DNA of 64,000 bases, taken from positions 3,968,001-4,032,000 of the forward strand of contig OZ257134.1 in assembly GCA_965279065.1 (NCBI GenBank). Reading direction: 5' to 3'. Source of the DNA: JAKAXS01 sp965279065. GTDB taxonomy: Bacteria > Pseudomonadota > Alphaproteobacteria > Rhizobiales > Hyphomicrobiaceae. Under the pieces are notes generated by a model. The model was not told where the DNA came from and did no database searches. It saw only the letters and a program-made list of their open reading frames with translations. The position numbers and the translations under genes were made by a program. Below are positions 1 to 8,061 of the stretch, piece by piece (within the stretch, counting starts at the first letter, position 1; the number at the start of each line of letters is the position of its first letter).

Positions 1-2
1 AC

Positions 3-2132
3 TATTTGACGCCGCCCGATCTGGACCCACAACCCGGTCAGTTCGTGCTCGTGCCGTTCGGCCCGCAGGTGCGGATCGGTATCGTCTGGGACAAGGCTGT
101 GGGCGATCCCGGCAAGCCCATCGACCCGGCCAAGATGAAGACCATCACCGCCATTCTCGACGTGCCGCCCCTGCCACCCGCCTCGTTGCGCTTTGCGGAA
201 TGGACCGCGAAGTACACGCTTGGTCCGCTCGGCATGGTGGTGCGCATGATGATGAGCGCCACCGCCGCGTTCGAGCCGGTGAAGCCGCGCTTCGGCGTTG
301 CCATCGTGCAAGGCGCCGCCTACCCGCCGCGCATGACGCCGGCCCGTGAGCGCGCTCTCGCCATCGCCTCCGACGGTCTCATCCGCTCCAAGGCCACGCT
401 CGCCGAAGAGGCCGCCTGCACGACCGGCGTCGTCAACGGCCTCGTCGCATCCGGCAACCTCGTCGACGTCGCGATTCCCGAGAAGATCTATCCGCGCCCG
501 AATCCCACCGCCTCTGTCACCACATTCTCGGATGACCAGGCCATCGCCGTGCAGACACTGCAGGCCGCCGTTGATGGCGCCAACTTCTCCGTTTCTCTAC
601 TCGATGGCGTCACGGGCTCCGGCAAGACGGAGGTCTATTTCGAAGCCGTGGCGCGCACGCTGGAGAAGGGCCACCAGGCCTTGATCATGCTGCCCGAGAT
701 CGCGCTGACCAGCCAGTTCCTCGACCGCTTCCAACGCCGCTTCGGCTGCGCCCCCGTCGAATGGCATTCTGCCCTGTCCGGCCCGGAACGCGGCCGCGCC
801 TGGCGCGGCGTGGCAACCGGCGAAGCCCGCGTCGTCGTCGGCGCCCGCTCCGCGCTTTACCTGCCATATACCGATCTCGGCCTCATCGTCGTCGACGAAG
901 AGCACGACGCCGGCTTCAAGCAGGACGATCGCGTGCACTATCAGGCACGCGACATGGCTGTCGTGCGCGCCAACCTCGGCAAGTTCCCGATCGTGCTGGC
1001 CTCGGCCACGCCGTCGATCGAGAGCCACGTCAACGCCCGCACCGGCCGTTATCGCCACGTCGTGCTGCCCGGCCGCTTTTCCGGCACCGAGCTGCCCGAG
1101 GTCACCGGCATCGATCTCAAGAAGAATCCGCCCGAGAAGGGCCGTTGGATCTCGCCCATCCTCCTGTCCGCGATCACTGAAACGCTGGGTCGTGGCCGCC
1201 AGTCCCTGCTGTTCCTCAACCGTCGCGGCTACGCCCCGCTCACGTTATGCCGCGGCTGTGGACATCGTTTCGAATGCCCGCAGTGCACGGCCTGGCTGGT
1301 CGAGCACCGCTTCCGCAATCGCCTCAACTGTCACCATTGCGGCTTCTCGCTGCCGATCCCGGCGTCGTGCCCCAAATGCGGCGAGGAAGGCTCCCTCGTC
1401 GCCTGCGGGCCCGGCGTGGAACGCGTCGCCGAAGAAGTCGCCGAACTGTTCCCCGATGCCCGCCGCGCCATCCTCTCGTCCGATCTGATCCCGGGCCTCA
1501 CGGAGATGCGCGAAGTCATCCGCTCGATCGAAGCGGGCGAGGCCGATATCATCATCGGCACGCAAATCGTCGCCAAGGGCCACCATTTCCCCGATCTCGA
1601 CACCGTCGGTATCGTCGACGGCGATCTCGGTCTCGCCATGGGCGCCGACCCCCGCGCCGGCGAACGCACGTTCCAACTGCTGCATCAGGTCACGGGTCGC
1701 GCCGGCCGGGCCTTCGCCAACGGCCGCGGCTTCGTGCAGACGCATCTGCCGGATCACCCTGTCATGCAGGCCATCATCTCCGGCGACCGCGAGGCGTTCC
1801 TCGACCAGGAAATCTCCAACCGCCAGCGCGGCCTGCTGCCGCCCTACGGCCGCCTCGCCGCCCTTGTCATCTCGGCGCGCGACAAGAGCCTCGCCGAAGC
1901 CTTCGCCCGCGACGTCGCCCGCCGCTCACCCGCCGCCGAACGCATCGAGGTGCTGGGCCCCGCGGAAGCGCCGATCTCCATCGTCCGCGGCCGCCATCGC
2001 TGGCGCATCCTCGTCAAGGCCCCGCGCGAAATGGACATCCAGGCCTACCTACGCCAGTGGCTGGACAGCCTCCCCGCGATCAAGGGCGACCTGCGCTTGC
2101 AGGTCGACATCGACCCGTATTCGTTCCTCTGA
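3..2132 (+). CDS. priA: Primosomal protein N' (PriA helicase), 5' end cut by window
   Basis: PriA is the 3'-5' DNA helicase that restarts collapsed replication forks and loads the primosome. The frame is open from base 3, and Y-L-T-P-P-D matches the family's N-terminal Y-x-V-P stretch, so the first TTG at base 6 is not the true start and roughly 10-30 codons lie upstream. Visible motifs: Walker A G-V-T-G-S-G-K-T-E near residue 204, DEEHD Walker B near residue 298, S-A-T-P motif III, two zinc-binding pairs (CRGC, CPQC, then CHHC, CPKC) around residues 420-465, and the helicase motif V-T-G-R-A-G-R-A. About 709 residues are present, near full family length. The gene ends two bases before the convergent membrane gene. 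Confidence 0.96.
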   Translation, partial: YLTPPDLDPQPGQFVLVPFGPQVRIGIVWDKAVGDPGKPIDPAKMKTITAILDVPPLPPASLRFAEWTAKYTLGPLGMVVRMMMSATAAFEPVKPRFGVAIVQGAAYPPRMTPARERALAIASDGLIRSKATLAEEAACTTGVVNGLVASGNLVDVAIPEKIYPRPNPTASVTTFSDDQAIAVQTLQAAVDGANFSVSLLDGVTGSGKTEVYFEAVARTLEKGHQALIMLPEIALTSQFLDRFQRRFGCAPVEWHSALSGPERGRAWRGVATGEARVVVGARSALYLPYTDLGLIVVDEEHDAGFKQDDRVHYQARDMAVVRANLGKFPIVLASATPSIESHVNARTGRYRHVVLPGRFSGTELPEVTGIDLKKNPPEKGRWISPILLSAITETLGRGRQSLLFLNRRGYAPLTLCRGCGHRFECPQCTAWLVEHRFRNRLNCHHCGFSLPIPASCPKCGEEGSLVACGPGVERVAEEVAELFPDARRAILSSDLIPGLTEMREVIRSIEAGEADIIIGTQIVAKGHHFPDLDTVGIVDGDLGLAMGADPRAGERTFQLLHQVTGRAGRAFANGRGFVQTHLPDHPVMQAIISGDREAFLDQEISNRQRGLLPPYGRLAALVISARDKSLAEAFARDVARRSPAAERIEVLGPAEAPISIVRGRHRWRILVKAPREMDIQAYLRQWLDSLPAIKGDLRLQVDIDPYSFL

Positions 2133-2133
2133 G

Positions 2134-2514
2134 CTAAACCACCTGCGCGAGCGACAGTCCGGCGATGGCCACGAACACCGGCCAGGCCAGATGCCGCCCA
2201 CGGCTCGTGACCAGGATCACGATACCGGTGATGAGAAACGTTACCGCGATCGCGGTAACGGCGAGCTTCCCCTGAGCATCGAGCGGCATCGTCGCGAGTA
2301 GCGCCAGCACTGCCCCCATGCCCCACCACGCCACGCTGGTGATGTGCCAGGCAAATCTCAGCACGCTTCGCGAAAAGGCGCTGCGTTCGAGAATGCCTTC
2401 GCGAGAGCCGGGAGCGAGCAGCGGCCCGATCAGGCGGCGTTCACCGAGCCAAGAGTGCACGACGCCCAGAACAATCGCGAGCACTGCGGCCAATACCAAT
2501 GCTGAATTGATCAT
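2134..2514 (-). CDS. Small four-helix membrane protein, TetR-linked
   Basis: A 126-residue integral membrane protein with about four hydrophobic helices and almost no soluble part. I do not recognise a named family. An upstream in-frame ATG at 2526 exists but has no ribosome site and sits inside the palindromic operator. The ATG at 2514 is preceded at 5 bases by GGAGG, so it is chosen. The gene is divergent from a TetR regulator and the gap holds two related palindromes, so it is probably the regulator's target. A small exporter-accessory or stress membrane protein is possible, but the substrate is unknown. Confidence 0.7.
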   Translation of the reverse strand: MINSALVLAAVLAIVLGVVHSWLGERRLIGPLLAPGSREGILERSAFSRSVLRFAWHITSVAWWGMGAVLALLATMPLDAQGKLAVTAIAVTFLITGIVILVTSRGRHLAWPVFVAIAGLSLAQVV

Positions 2515-2522
2515 CTCATCCT

Positions 2523-2540
2523 CCATACGCTACCGTATGG
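2523..2540. promoter_or_regulatory. Palindromic operator 1 of the TetR pair
   Basis: Arms CCATACG and CGTATGG are perfect inverted repeats around a 4-base spacer. The site covers the 5' end of the divergent membrane gene's transcript and shares the ATACG/CGTAT half-sites with operator 2, whose centre is 46 bases away. Confidence 0.65.
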
Positions 2541-2570
2541 AATGTGTATCCCCTCAGTTTGCTCTCGTCA

Positions 2571-2584
2571 ATACGGTACCGTAT
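2571..2584. promoter_or_regulatory. Palindromic operator 2 of the TetR pair
   Basis: ATACGGTACCGTAT is a perfect 14-base palindrome ending 15 bases before the TetR start codon. It has the same half-sites as operator 1, consistent with autoregulation and control of the divergent gene. Confidence 0.7.
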
Positions 2585-2598
2585 GGTAGAAGACGGTC

Positions 2599-3156
2599 AT
2601 GAGACTTGGCGAAAAGGAATGGATCGATGCCGGGCTGCGCGCGATAGCCGAGCGCGGCGTCGAGGCCGTGCGCGTGGAGCGTCTGGCCGAAACCCTCAAG
2701 GTCACGAAGGGCAGCTTCTACTGGCACTTCAAGGATCGCGCGGCGCTGCTCGAACGCTTGCTTGAAGAATGGAGCGAGCGCACCACCGGCGATGTCATCG
2801 CGCAACTGGACACTGCTGGCGGCGATGCAGGACGTCGGCTGGAACAGCTGCTCCTCATCAGTTACGGATCGCGCGGCCGCCTCGAGCGCGGCATACGCGC
2901 CTGGGCCGCCCAGGATGAGATGGCGCAAAAGGCCCTGGAGAAAATCGACCAGCGTCGCGTGGCCTACCTTGCGGCGCTTCTGTCAGACCTGGGTCTGCCC
3001 CCCGCAGAGAGCAAGACACGCGCCCGCTTCGCCTATCACGCCATGGTCGGTCGTTTCATGTCGGGTACCCGGCCGGACAAGGGCGTCCGGCTGAAGGCAG
3101 AGGTTGCCATGCTCGTCTCCATGCTCTCCGCCGAGGCACGAGGGTCGCGCTGTTAA
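2599..3156 (+). CDS. TetR/AcrR family transcriptional regulator
   Basis: A 185-residue one-component repressor. Residues 5-50 form the TetR helix-turn-helix: A-E-R-G-V-E-A-V-R-V then a recognition helix ending G-S-F-Y-W-H-F-K-D-R. The C-terminal two thirds is the variable ligand-binding, dimer-forming helical domain. It lies immediately downstream of a perfect palindrome and is divergent from a small membrane protein, the classic arrangement for a repressor controlling its neighbour. The ligand cannot be inferred. Confidence 0.9.
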   Translation: MRLGEKEWIDAGLRAIAERGVEAVRVERLAETLKVTKGSFYWHFKDRAALLERLLEEWSERTTGDVIAQLDTAGGDAGRRLEQLLLISYGSRGRLERGIRAWAAQDEMAQKALEKIDQRRVAYLAALLSDLGLPPAESKTRARFAYHAMVGRFMSGTRPDKGVRLKAEVAMLVSMLSAEARGSRC

Positions 3157-3265
3157 CGGCGTCGGCAAATCAAGCGTCGCGGCGGCACGCCAAGTCTGAT
3201 AGCGCATCGTATGGGGCCGGCCCCACGGGTCGACCCAAGCTTCACGCCGCAGTATTTGCAGATCT

Positions 3266-4009
3266 ATGCCCCACACGCCCGCATCCACCGGCCCCGCCTG
3301 GCGCGCCACGGTCCTCACCCTGTTCCCCGAGATGTTTCCCGGGCCGCTCGGCTTGTCGCTCGCCGGTCAGGCGTTGGCCGCCGGCATCTGGTCGCTCGAA
3401 ACGCAGCAGATCCGCGATTTCGGTCTCGGCCGCCACCGCGCCGTCGATGACACGCCGGCCGGCGGCGGCGCCGGCATGGTGCTGCGCGCCGACGTCCTCG
3501 GTCCCGCCATCGATGCCGCCCGCACCCGCGACACGGAAAGTCCGCTCATCTACCTCTCGCCCCGCGGCGAACGCCTCACGCAGGCCCTCGCCCACGATCT
3601 CGCCGCCGGCCCCGGCGTGATTCTGCTTGCCGGCCGCTTCGAAGGCATCGACCAGCGCGTCATCGACGCCCGCGGCCTGCGCGAGATTTCCATCGGCGAC
3701 TACGTGCTGTCCGGAGGCGAATTGGCCGCCATGGTGCTGCTCGATACGATCGTCCGCTTGCTCCCCGGCGTCGTCGGCGCCACCGAGTCGCTACAACACG
3801 AAAGCTTCGAGACCGGCCTGCTGGAACACCCCCAATACACAAAGCCCCGCGAGTGGGAGGGCCGTGCCATCCCCGACATCCTCCTCTCCGGCGACCACAA
3901 GAAAATCGAGGCCTGGCGCCGCGCCGAGGCCCAGCACATCACCGCCACCCGCCGCCCGGACCTGCTGAACTCCGGCCAATTGCCACCAGGAACTCGCAAA
4001 AAGCCTTGA
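3266..4009 (+). CDS. trmD: tRNA (guanine-N1)-methyltransferase TrmD
   Basis: TrmD transfers methyl from S-adenosylmethionine to G37 next to the anticodon of tRNAs reading C-starting codons, preventing +1 frameshifts. The 247-residue protein shows L-T-L-F-P-E-M-F near residue 20, G-G-G-A-G-M near residue 67, and the SPOUT trefoil-knot motifs G-R-F-E-G-I-D-Q-R and I-G-D-Y-V-L-S-G-G-E-L, followed by the C-terminal helical domain. In many bacteria trmD sits between rimM and rplS; here rplS follows after 138 bases but rimM and rpsP are absent upstream. Confidence 0.97.
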   Translation: MPHTPASTGPAWRATVLTLFPEMFPGPLGLSLAGQALAAGIWSLETQQIRDFGLGRHRAVDDTPAGGGAGMVLRADVLGPAIDAARTRDTESPLIYLSPRGERLTQALAHDLAAGPGVILLAGRFEGIDQRVIDARGLREISIGDYVLSGGELAAMVLLDTIVRLLPGVVGATESLQHESFETGLLEHPQYTKPREWEGRAIPDILLSGDHKKIEAWRRAEAQHITATRRPDLLNSGQLPPGTRKKP

Positions 4010-4083
4010 GCCAGCGGCAACTCACGTATCGACAAGCCCTGCCAATTCCGCTATGCACCGCCGATCCAATTCTCTAATGCCTG

Positions 4084-4118
4084 CCGCGCGGGCTCCCGGA
4101 TGTCCGGGTGAGCCGCGG
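4084..4118 (+). promoter_or_regulatory. Hairpin in the rplS leader
   Basis: An interrupted inverted repeat (CCGC...GGCTC...CCGG pairing with CCGG...GAGCC...GCGG) lies about 30 bases before the L19 start, followed by a T-rich stretch (ctttgttttgc). It could be a trmD terminator, an attenuator or a ribosomal-protein leader. I do not recognise it as a catalogued motif. Confidence 0.45.
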
Positions 4119-4147
4119 TAAGGCTTTGTTTTGCTTGGGGTAAGTCA

Positions 4148-4849
4148 ATGAACATCATCCAGCAGATCGAGCGCGAGCAGATCAGCGCCATCTCCGCGAA
4201 GCGCGCCGTTCCTGAATTCGGGCCTGGCGACACCGTTAAGGTCATGGTTCGCGTCGTCGAAGTCGCCGAGCCGGACAAGAAGTCCAAGGGCAAGCCGAAG
4301 GCCGCGACGCCGACGTCGCGTCTTCAGGCCTACGAAGGCGTCGTCATCGCCCGCTCGGGCGGCGGCATCAACGAAAGCTTCACCGTCCGCAAGATCTCCT
4401 ATGGCGAAGGCGTGGAACGCGTGTTCCCAATCTACTCGCCCTTCATCGCCGAGATCGAAGTCGTTCGCCGTGGCCGCGTCCGCCGCGCCAAGCTGTATTA
4501 TCTCCGCGGTCGCCGCGGTAAGGCCGCCCGCATCGTCGAGCGTTCGGATGCGCGCGCCCGCCGCCTCAACGCCGCCTGGAAGGGCTTCAAGAAGATCAAG
4601 GGCGAGCCCGACGATCTGACGCAGATCAAGGGCATCGACGCCGACCTCTTCGGCCGCCTGAAGCAGCTGAACGTCATCAAGCTGGAGCAGATCGCCAACT
4701 TCTCCGACGAAGACATCGCCAACGTCGACGAAGTGCTGCAGTTGAACGGCCGCATCGAGAAAGAAGACTGGATCGGCCAGGCCCAGCGTCTGGTGGCTGA
4801 AGCCGCCGCCGCCGAGGTTCCTGCCGAAGGCGAAGCGCCTCCGGCCTAA
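4148..4849 (+). CDS. rplS: Ribosomal protein L19 with C-terminal helix-hairpin-helix-like extension
   Basis: L19 sits at the 30S-50S interface. Residues 1-130 are canonical (F-G-P-G-D-T-V, Y-E-G-V-V-I-A-R, E-S-F-T-V-R-K-I-S-Y-G, V-R-R-A-K-L-Y-Y-L-R). Two oddities: a lysine-rich insertion around residues 41-58 before the YEGVVIAR strand, and a tail of about 100 residues where most L19 proteins stop near 115-130. The tail (about 155-218) reads D-D-L-T-Q-I-K-G-I-D, then L-x-Q-L-N-V and G-R-I-E-K-E-D-W-I-G-Q-A, which matches the small HhH-like domain I know from the C-termini of rhizobial L21 and NuoE. It ends in an Ala/Pro-rich stretch. Start is the ATG after ggggtaagtca. Confidence 0.95.
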   Translation: MNIIQQIEREQISAISAKRAVPEFGPGDTVKVMVRVVEVAEPDKKSKGKPKAATPTSRLQAYEGVVIARSGGGINESFTVRKISYGEGVERVFPIYSPFIAEIEVVRRGRVRRAKLYYLRGRRGKAARIVERSDARARRLNAAWKGFKKIKGEPDDLTQIKGIDADLFGRLKQLNVIKLEQIANFSDEDIANVDEVLQLNGRIEKEDWIGQAQRLVAEAAAAEVPAEGEAPPA

Positions 4850-4875
4850 GACTGGCAGGTGCGCTTTACGAATTC

Positions 4876-4903
4876 GCGGCGGCTCGCAAGGCCGCCGCTT
4901 TCG
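4876..4903 (+). terminator. Rho-independent terminator of rplS
   Basis: Perfect 8-bp stem GCGGCGGC / GCCGCCGC with a 7-base loop, followed by tttcgttt, 27 bases after the rplS stop. Confidence 0.75.
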
Positions 4904-5000
4904 TTTGTTACGCCGCAACCTTGGCAGTCCCAAGCCGTTGCGCGGACCGCGAAAACAACTACATTTGTTGGCACAGGAATAACGGCAGGCGCAGCCTTAC

Positions 5001-5825
5001 ATGTCGAACGTCGAAGCCACCCGCTCGCTCACCCGTGACGGCGCCATCAAGCTGCACGGCCGCGATGCGTTCGCCGCCATGCATAAGGCCGGCCGCCTCG
5101 CCGCCCAGGCTCTCGACATGCTGGTGCCCTACGCGGTCCCCGGCACGACCACCGAACGCATCGACGAACTGATCCTCGAATTCGCGCTCGACAACGGCGC
5201 CATCCCGGCAACGCTGAACTACCGGGGCTATCGCCACTCGACCTGCACCTCGATCAACCACGTCGTCTGCCACGGCATGCCGAACGCCAAGCCGCTGCGC
5301 GAGGGCGACATCGTCAACATCGACGTCACGTTGATCGTCGACGGCTGGCACGGCGACACCAGCCGCATGTACGCTGTCGGCGAGATCTCACGCCGCGCCG
5401 AACGCCTCCTTGCCGTGACATACGAAGCGCTCCAACGCGGCATCGCCGCCGTGAAGCCGGGACACACCACCGGCCACATCGGCGCGGCGATCCAGACGTA
5501 CGCCGAAGCCGAGCGCTGCAGCGTCGTCGAAGACTTCTGCGGTCACGGTCTCGGCCAGGTGTTCCATGACCGGCCCAACATCCTGCACTACGGCAAGGCA
5601 GGCGACGGCCCCGTGTTGAAGCCGGGCATGATCTTCACGATCGAGCCGATGATCAACCTCGGCAAAAAGGACGTGAAGGTGCTGGCCGATGGCTGGACCG
5701 CCGTCACGCGTGACCGCGAGCTCTCCGCCCAGTTCGAGCACACGGTCGGCGTCACTGAAACGGGCTGCGAGATCTTCACGCTCTCCCCCGCCGGCTTCGA
5801 TCACCCGCCCTACAACGCAGGCTGA
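5001..5825 (+). CDS. map: Type I methionine aminopeptidase
   Basis: Removes the initiator methionine from nascent proteins, using two metal ions in a pita-bread fold. All ligands and catalytic residues are visible in the 274-residue protein: the first His in G-Y-R-H-S, Asp in N-I-D-V-T, Asp in H-G-D-T-S-R-M, His in C-G-H-G-L-G, Glu in T-I-E-P-M and Glu in Q-F-E-H-T. The stop is followed after four bases by the radC start, so the two genes are probably cotranscribed. Confidence 0.97.
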   Translation: MSNVEATRSLTRDGAIKLHGRDAFAAMHKAGRLAAQALDMLVPYAVPGTTTERIDELILEFALDNGAIPATLNYRGYRHSTCTSINHVVCHGMPNAKPLREGDIVNIDVTLIVDGWHGDTSRMYAVGEISRRAERLLAVTYEALQRGIAAVKPGHTTGHIGAAIQTYAEAERCSVVEDFCGHGLGQVFHDRPNILHYGKAGDGPVLKPGMIFTIEPMINLGKKDVKVLADGWTAVTRDRELSAQFEHTVGVTETGCEIFTLSPAGFDHPPYNAG

Positions 5826-5829
5826 TGTG

Positions 5830-6594
5830 ATGTCGTCGGTGCCTCCCGGAGGACCGAGCGACGACGATGAGCCTGAGGCCGGTGGAGCCGCCGCATCTCA
5901 GGGCTCCTTCTTCGACCAGGCCACGTCGTTGAACGCGGGCCATCGCGAGCGCCTGCGCGACCGCTTCCGCAAAGGCGGCGCCGACGCGTTGCCCGATTAC
6001 GAACTGCTTGAACTGCTGCTGTTCCGCGCCCTTCCCCGCCGCGATACCAAGGATCTGGCCAAGCGCCTCATCGCCCGCTTCGGCTCGTTCGCCGAGGTCA
6101 TCAACGCGCCGGATGCCCGCCTGAAGGAGATCAACGGCGTCGGCGAGAGCGTGATTACCGAGTTGAAGCTCGTCCGCGCCGCCGCAGTGCGCCTCATGCG
6201 CAGGGACATCGACGGCCGGCCGGCATTCGCCTCGACCCCTGCCGTCGTCGATTACCTGCGTGCGGTCCAGGCCTTCGAGCCGCGCGAGCAGTTTCGCATC
6301 CTCTTCCTCGACCGCCGCAATCACCTCATCGCCGACGAGGTGCAGGGCCAGGGCACGGTGGACCACACGCCCGTCTACGTGCGCGAAGTCGTGAAGCGCG
6401 CGCTGGAACTCTCCGCCACCGCCGTCATCCTCGTGCACAATCACCCATCCGGCGACCCCGAGCCCTCCCGCGCCGACATCGACATGACCAAGCGCATCGT
6501 CGAAGCCGCCCGCCCGCTCGGCGTCAGCGTATTGGATCACATCATCGTCGGCCGCCTCGGCCACGCCAGCTTCAAGCAGCTGCGGTTGCTTTAA
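5830..6594 (+). CDS. radC: RadC family JAB/MPN-domain protein
   Basis: A 254-residue UPF0758/RadC protein. An N-terminal helix-hairpin-helix region (I-N-G-V-G-E-S near residue 100) precedes a JAB metalloprotease-like domain with the zinc motif H-N-H-P-S-G-D-P-E-P-S-x-x-D near residues 203-214. The biochemical role of RadC is still unsettled despite its historical DNA-repair name. The open frame extends far upstream inside map, so the ATG four bases after the map stop is chosen as the start. Confidence 0.93.
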   Translation: MSSVPPGGPSDDDEPEAGGAAASQGSFFDQATSLNAGHRERLRDRFRKGGADALPDYELLELLLFRALPRRDTKDLAKRLIARFGSFAEVINAPDARLKEINGVGESVITELKLVRAAAVRLMRRDIDGRPAFASTPAVVDYLRAVQAFEPREQFRILFLDRRNHLIADEVQGQGTVDHTPVYVREVVKRALELSATAVILVHNHPSGDPEPSRADIDMTKRIVEAARPLGVSVLDHIIVGRLGHASFKQLRLL

Positions 6595-6634
6595 TCAGGG
6601 GTGCCCAGGACGATCGAAAAGCCGCTCTAACGCC

Positions 6635-7936
6635 TCACTCATGCCGCTCCATCGCCGAGTGCGTGCGCGTGTCGCGCATGAAGGCGTAGACCAGCAGCGA
6701 CACGAAGATGCAGCCCGAGACGTACCAGTAGAAGTACGACTCGTGACCCTCGTGCTTCAGCCACAGCGCCACGTACTCGGCCGTGCCGCCGAACAGCGCC
6801 ACCGTCACCGCGTAGGGCAGTCCCACGCCAAGCGCGCGAATGTTCGTCGGAAACAGCTCCGCCTTCACGATGGCGTTGATGGCCGTGTAGCCGCTGACGA
6901 TCACCAGTGCCGTCATGATGAGCGCGAAGGCGGTCCACGCGTCGTGCGCGCTCTGCAGCGCTGTCAGCAGCGGCACCGTGCCGAGCGTCCCCAGAATGCC
7001 GAAGCCCAGCAGCAACGGCCTGCGCCCGATCTTGTCCGACAGCGCGCCGACCAGCGGCTGCAGGCACATGTAGCAGAACAAGGCGCATGCGGTGACGACC
7101 GTGGAGGTATCCTTCGACAGCCCCACCGAGTTCACGAGAAATTTCTGCATGTACGTCGTGTAGGTGTAGAACGCCACGGTGCCGCCGAGCGTCAGCCCGA
7201 CGACGATCGCCACCTCGCGCGGATGCTGCATCAGCGTCCGTAACGAACTCTTGCGCGTGACGCTGCCTTCCGCCGCCTTGAACGCGTCCGTCTCATGCAT
7301 GTCGCGCCGCATGAAGTAGGCGATGACCGCCAGCAGGGCACCGATCACGAATGGAATGCGCCAGCCCCAGGCTTCCAGCTGTTCCGGCGACAGCACCAGC
7401 TTTTGCAGCACCAGCAGCACCAGGATCGCCGTCAGCTGACCGCCGATCAGCGTCACGTACTGGAAGCTGGAGTAGAACCCGCGGTGCTCCGGCGTCGCCA
7501 TCTCCGACAGGTACGTCGCGCTCGTGCCGTACTCGCCGCCAAGACTGAGGCCTTGGATCATGCGCGCGATCAGCAGCAGGATCGGAGCGAACACGCCGAT
7601 CGTCTCGTAGGTCGGAATGACGGCGATCAGCAGCGAGCCGAAGCACATCAGTAGCACTGAGGCCGTCAGCGCCGCCCGTCGCCCGTGCCGGTCCGCATAG
7701 CGGCCGAACAGCCACCCACCCACCGGCCGCATCAGGAAGCCGAAGGCGAAGATGCCTGCGGCCTTCAGCAACTGCGCGGTCTGGCTGCCCTCGGGAAAGA
7801 ACGAGTCGAGGAAGTAGAGCGAGAACGCCGCATAGACGTAGAAGTCGAACCATTCGACGAGATTGCCGGAAGAGCCGACGAGAATCGCTTTGACCCGTTG
7901 CCCTGTTCCCAGCTGCTCCGTTCCGCCCCCAGCCAT
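6635..7936 (-). CDS. kgtP: Alpha-ketoglutarate permease (MFS, metabolite:H+ symporter)
   Basis: Inner-membrane proton symporter for 2-oxoglutarate, 433 residues with about 12 hydrophobic segments. The sequence follows E. coli KgtP closely along its length: S-G-N-L-V-E-W-F-D-F-Y-V-Y, F-L-M-R-P-x-G-G-W-L-F-G-R, D-x-H-G-R-R (loop 2-3 MFS motif), G-L-S-x-G-G-E-Y-G-T-S-A-T-Y, F-Q-Y-V-T-L-I-G-G-Q, and G-A-L-S-D-K-I-G-R-R in the second half. It stands alone and is divergent from trxB. A related dicarboxylate could be the true substrate. Confidence 0.9.
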   Translation of the reverse strand: MAGGGTEQLGTGQRVKAILVGSSGNLVEWFDFYVYAAFSLYFLDSFFPEGSQTAQLLKAAGIFAFGFLMRPVGGWLFGRYADRHGRRAALTASVLLMCFGSLLIAVIPTYETIGVFAPILLLIARMIQGLSLGGEYGTSATYLSEMATPEHRGFYSSFQYVTLIGGQLTAILVLLVLQKLVLSPEQLEAWGWRIPFVIGALLAVIAYFMRRDMHETDAFKAAEGSVTRKSSLRTLMQHPREVAIVVGLTLGGTVAFYTYTTYMQKFLVNSVGLSKDTSTVVTACALFCYMCLQPLVGALSDKIGRRPLLLGFGILGTLGTVPLLTALQSAHDAWTAFALIMTALVIVSGYTAINAIVKAELFPTNIRALGVGLPYAVTVALFGGTAEYVALWLKHEGHESYFYWYVSGCIFVSLLVYAFMRDTRTHSAMERHE

Positions 7937-8061
7937 GCGTTCAATTCTCCCCCAACATATTATTTTTGCAGGATTATTTGTAACACTCGTTCTTTGCCGC
8001 GCGTATGTCTATATGTGTGATCCTGTTTTGCTCACAGCTCGAAACGGCCCTTGAGGGATAC

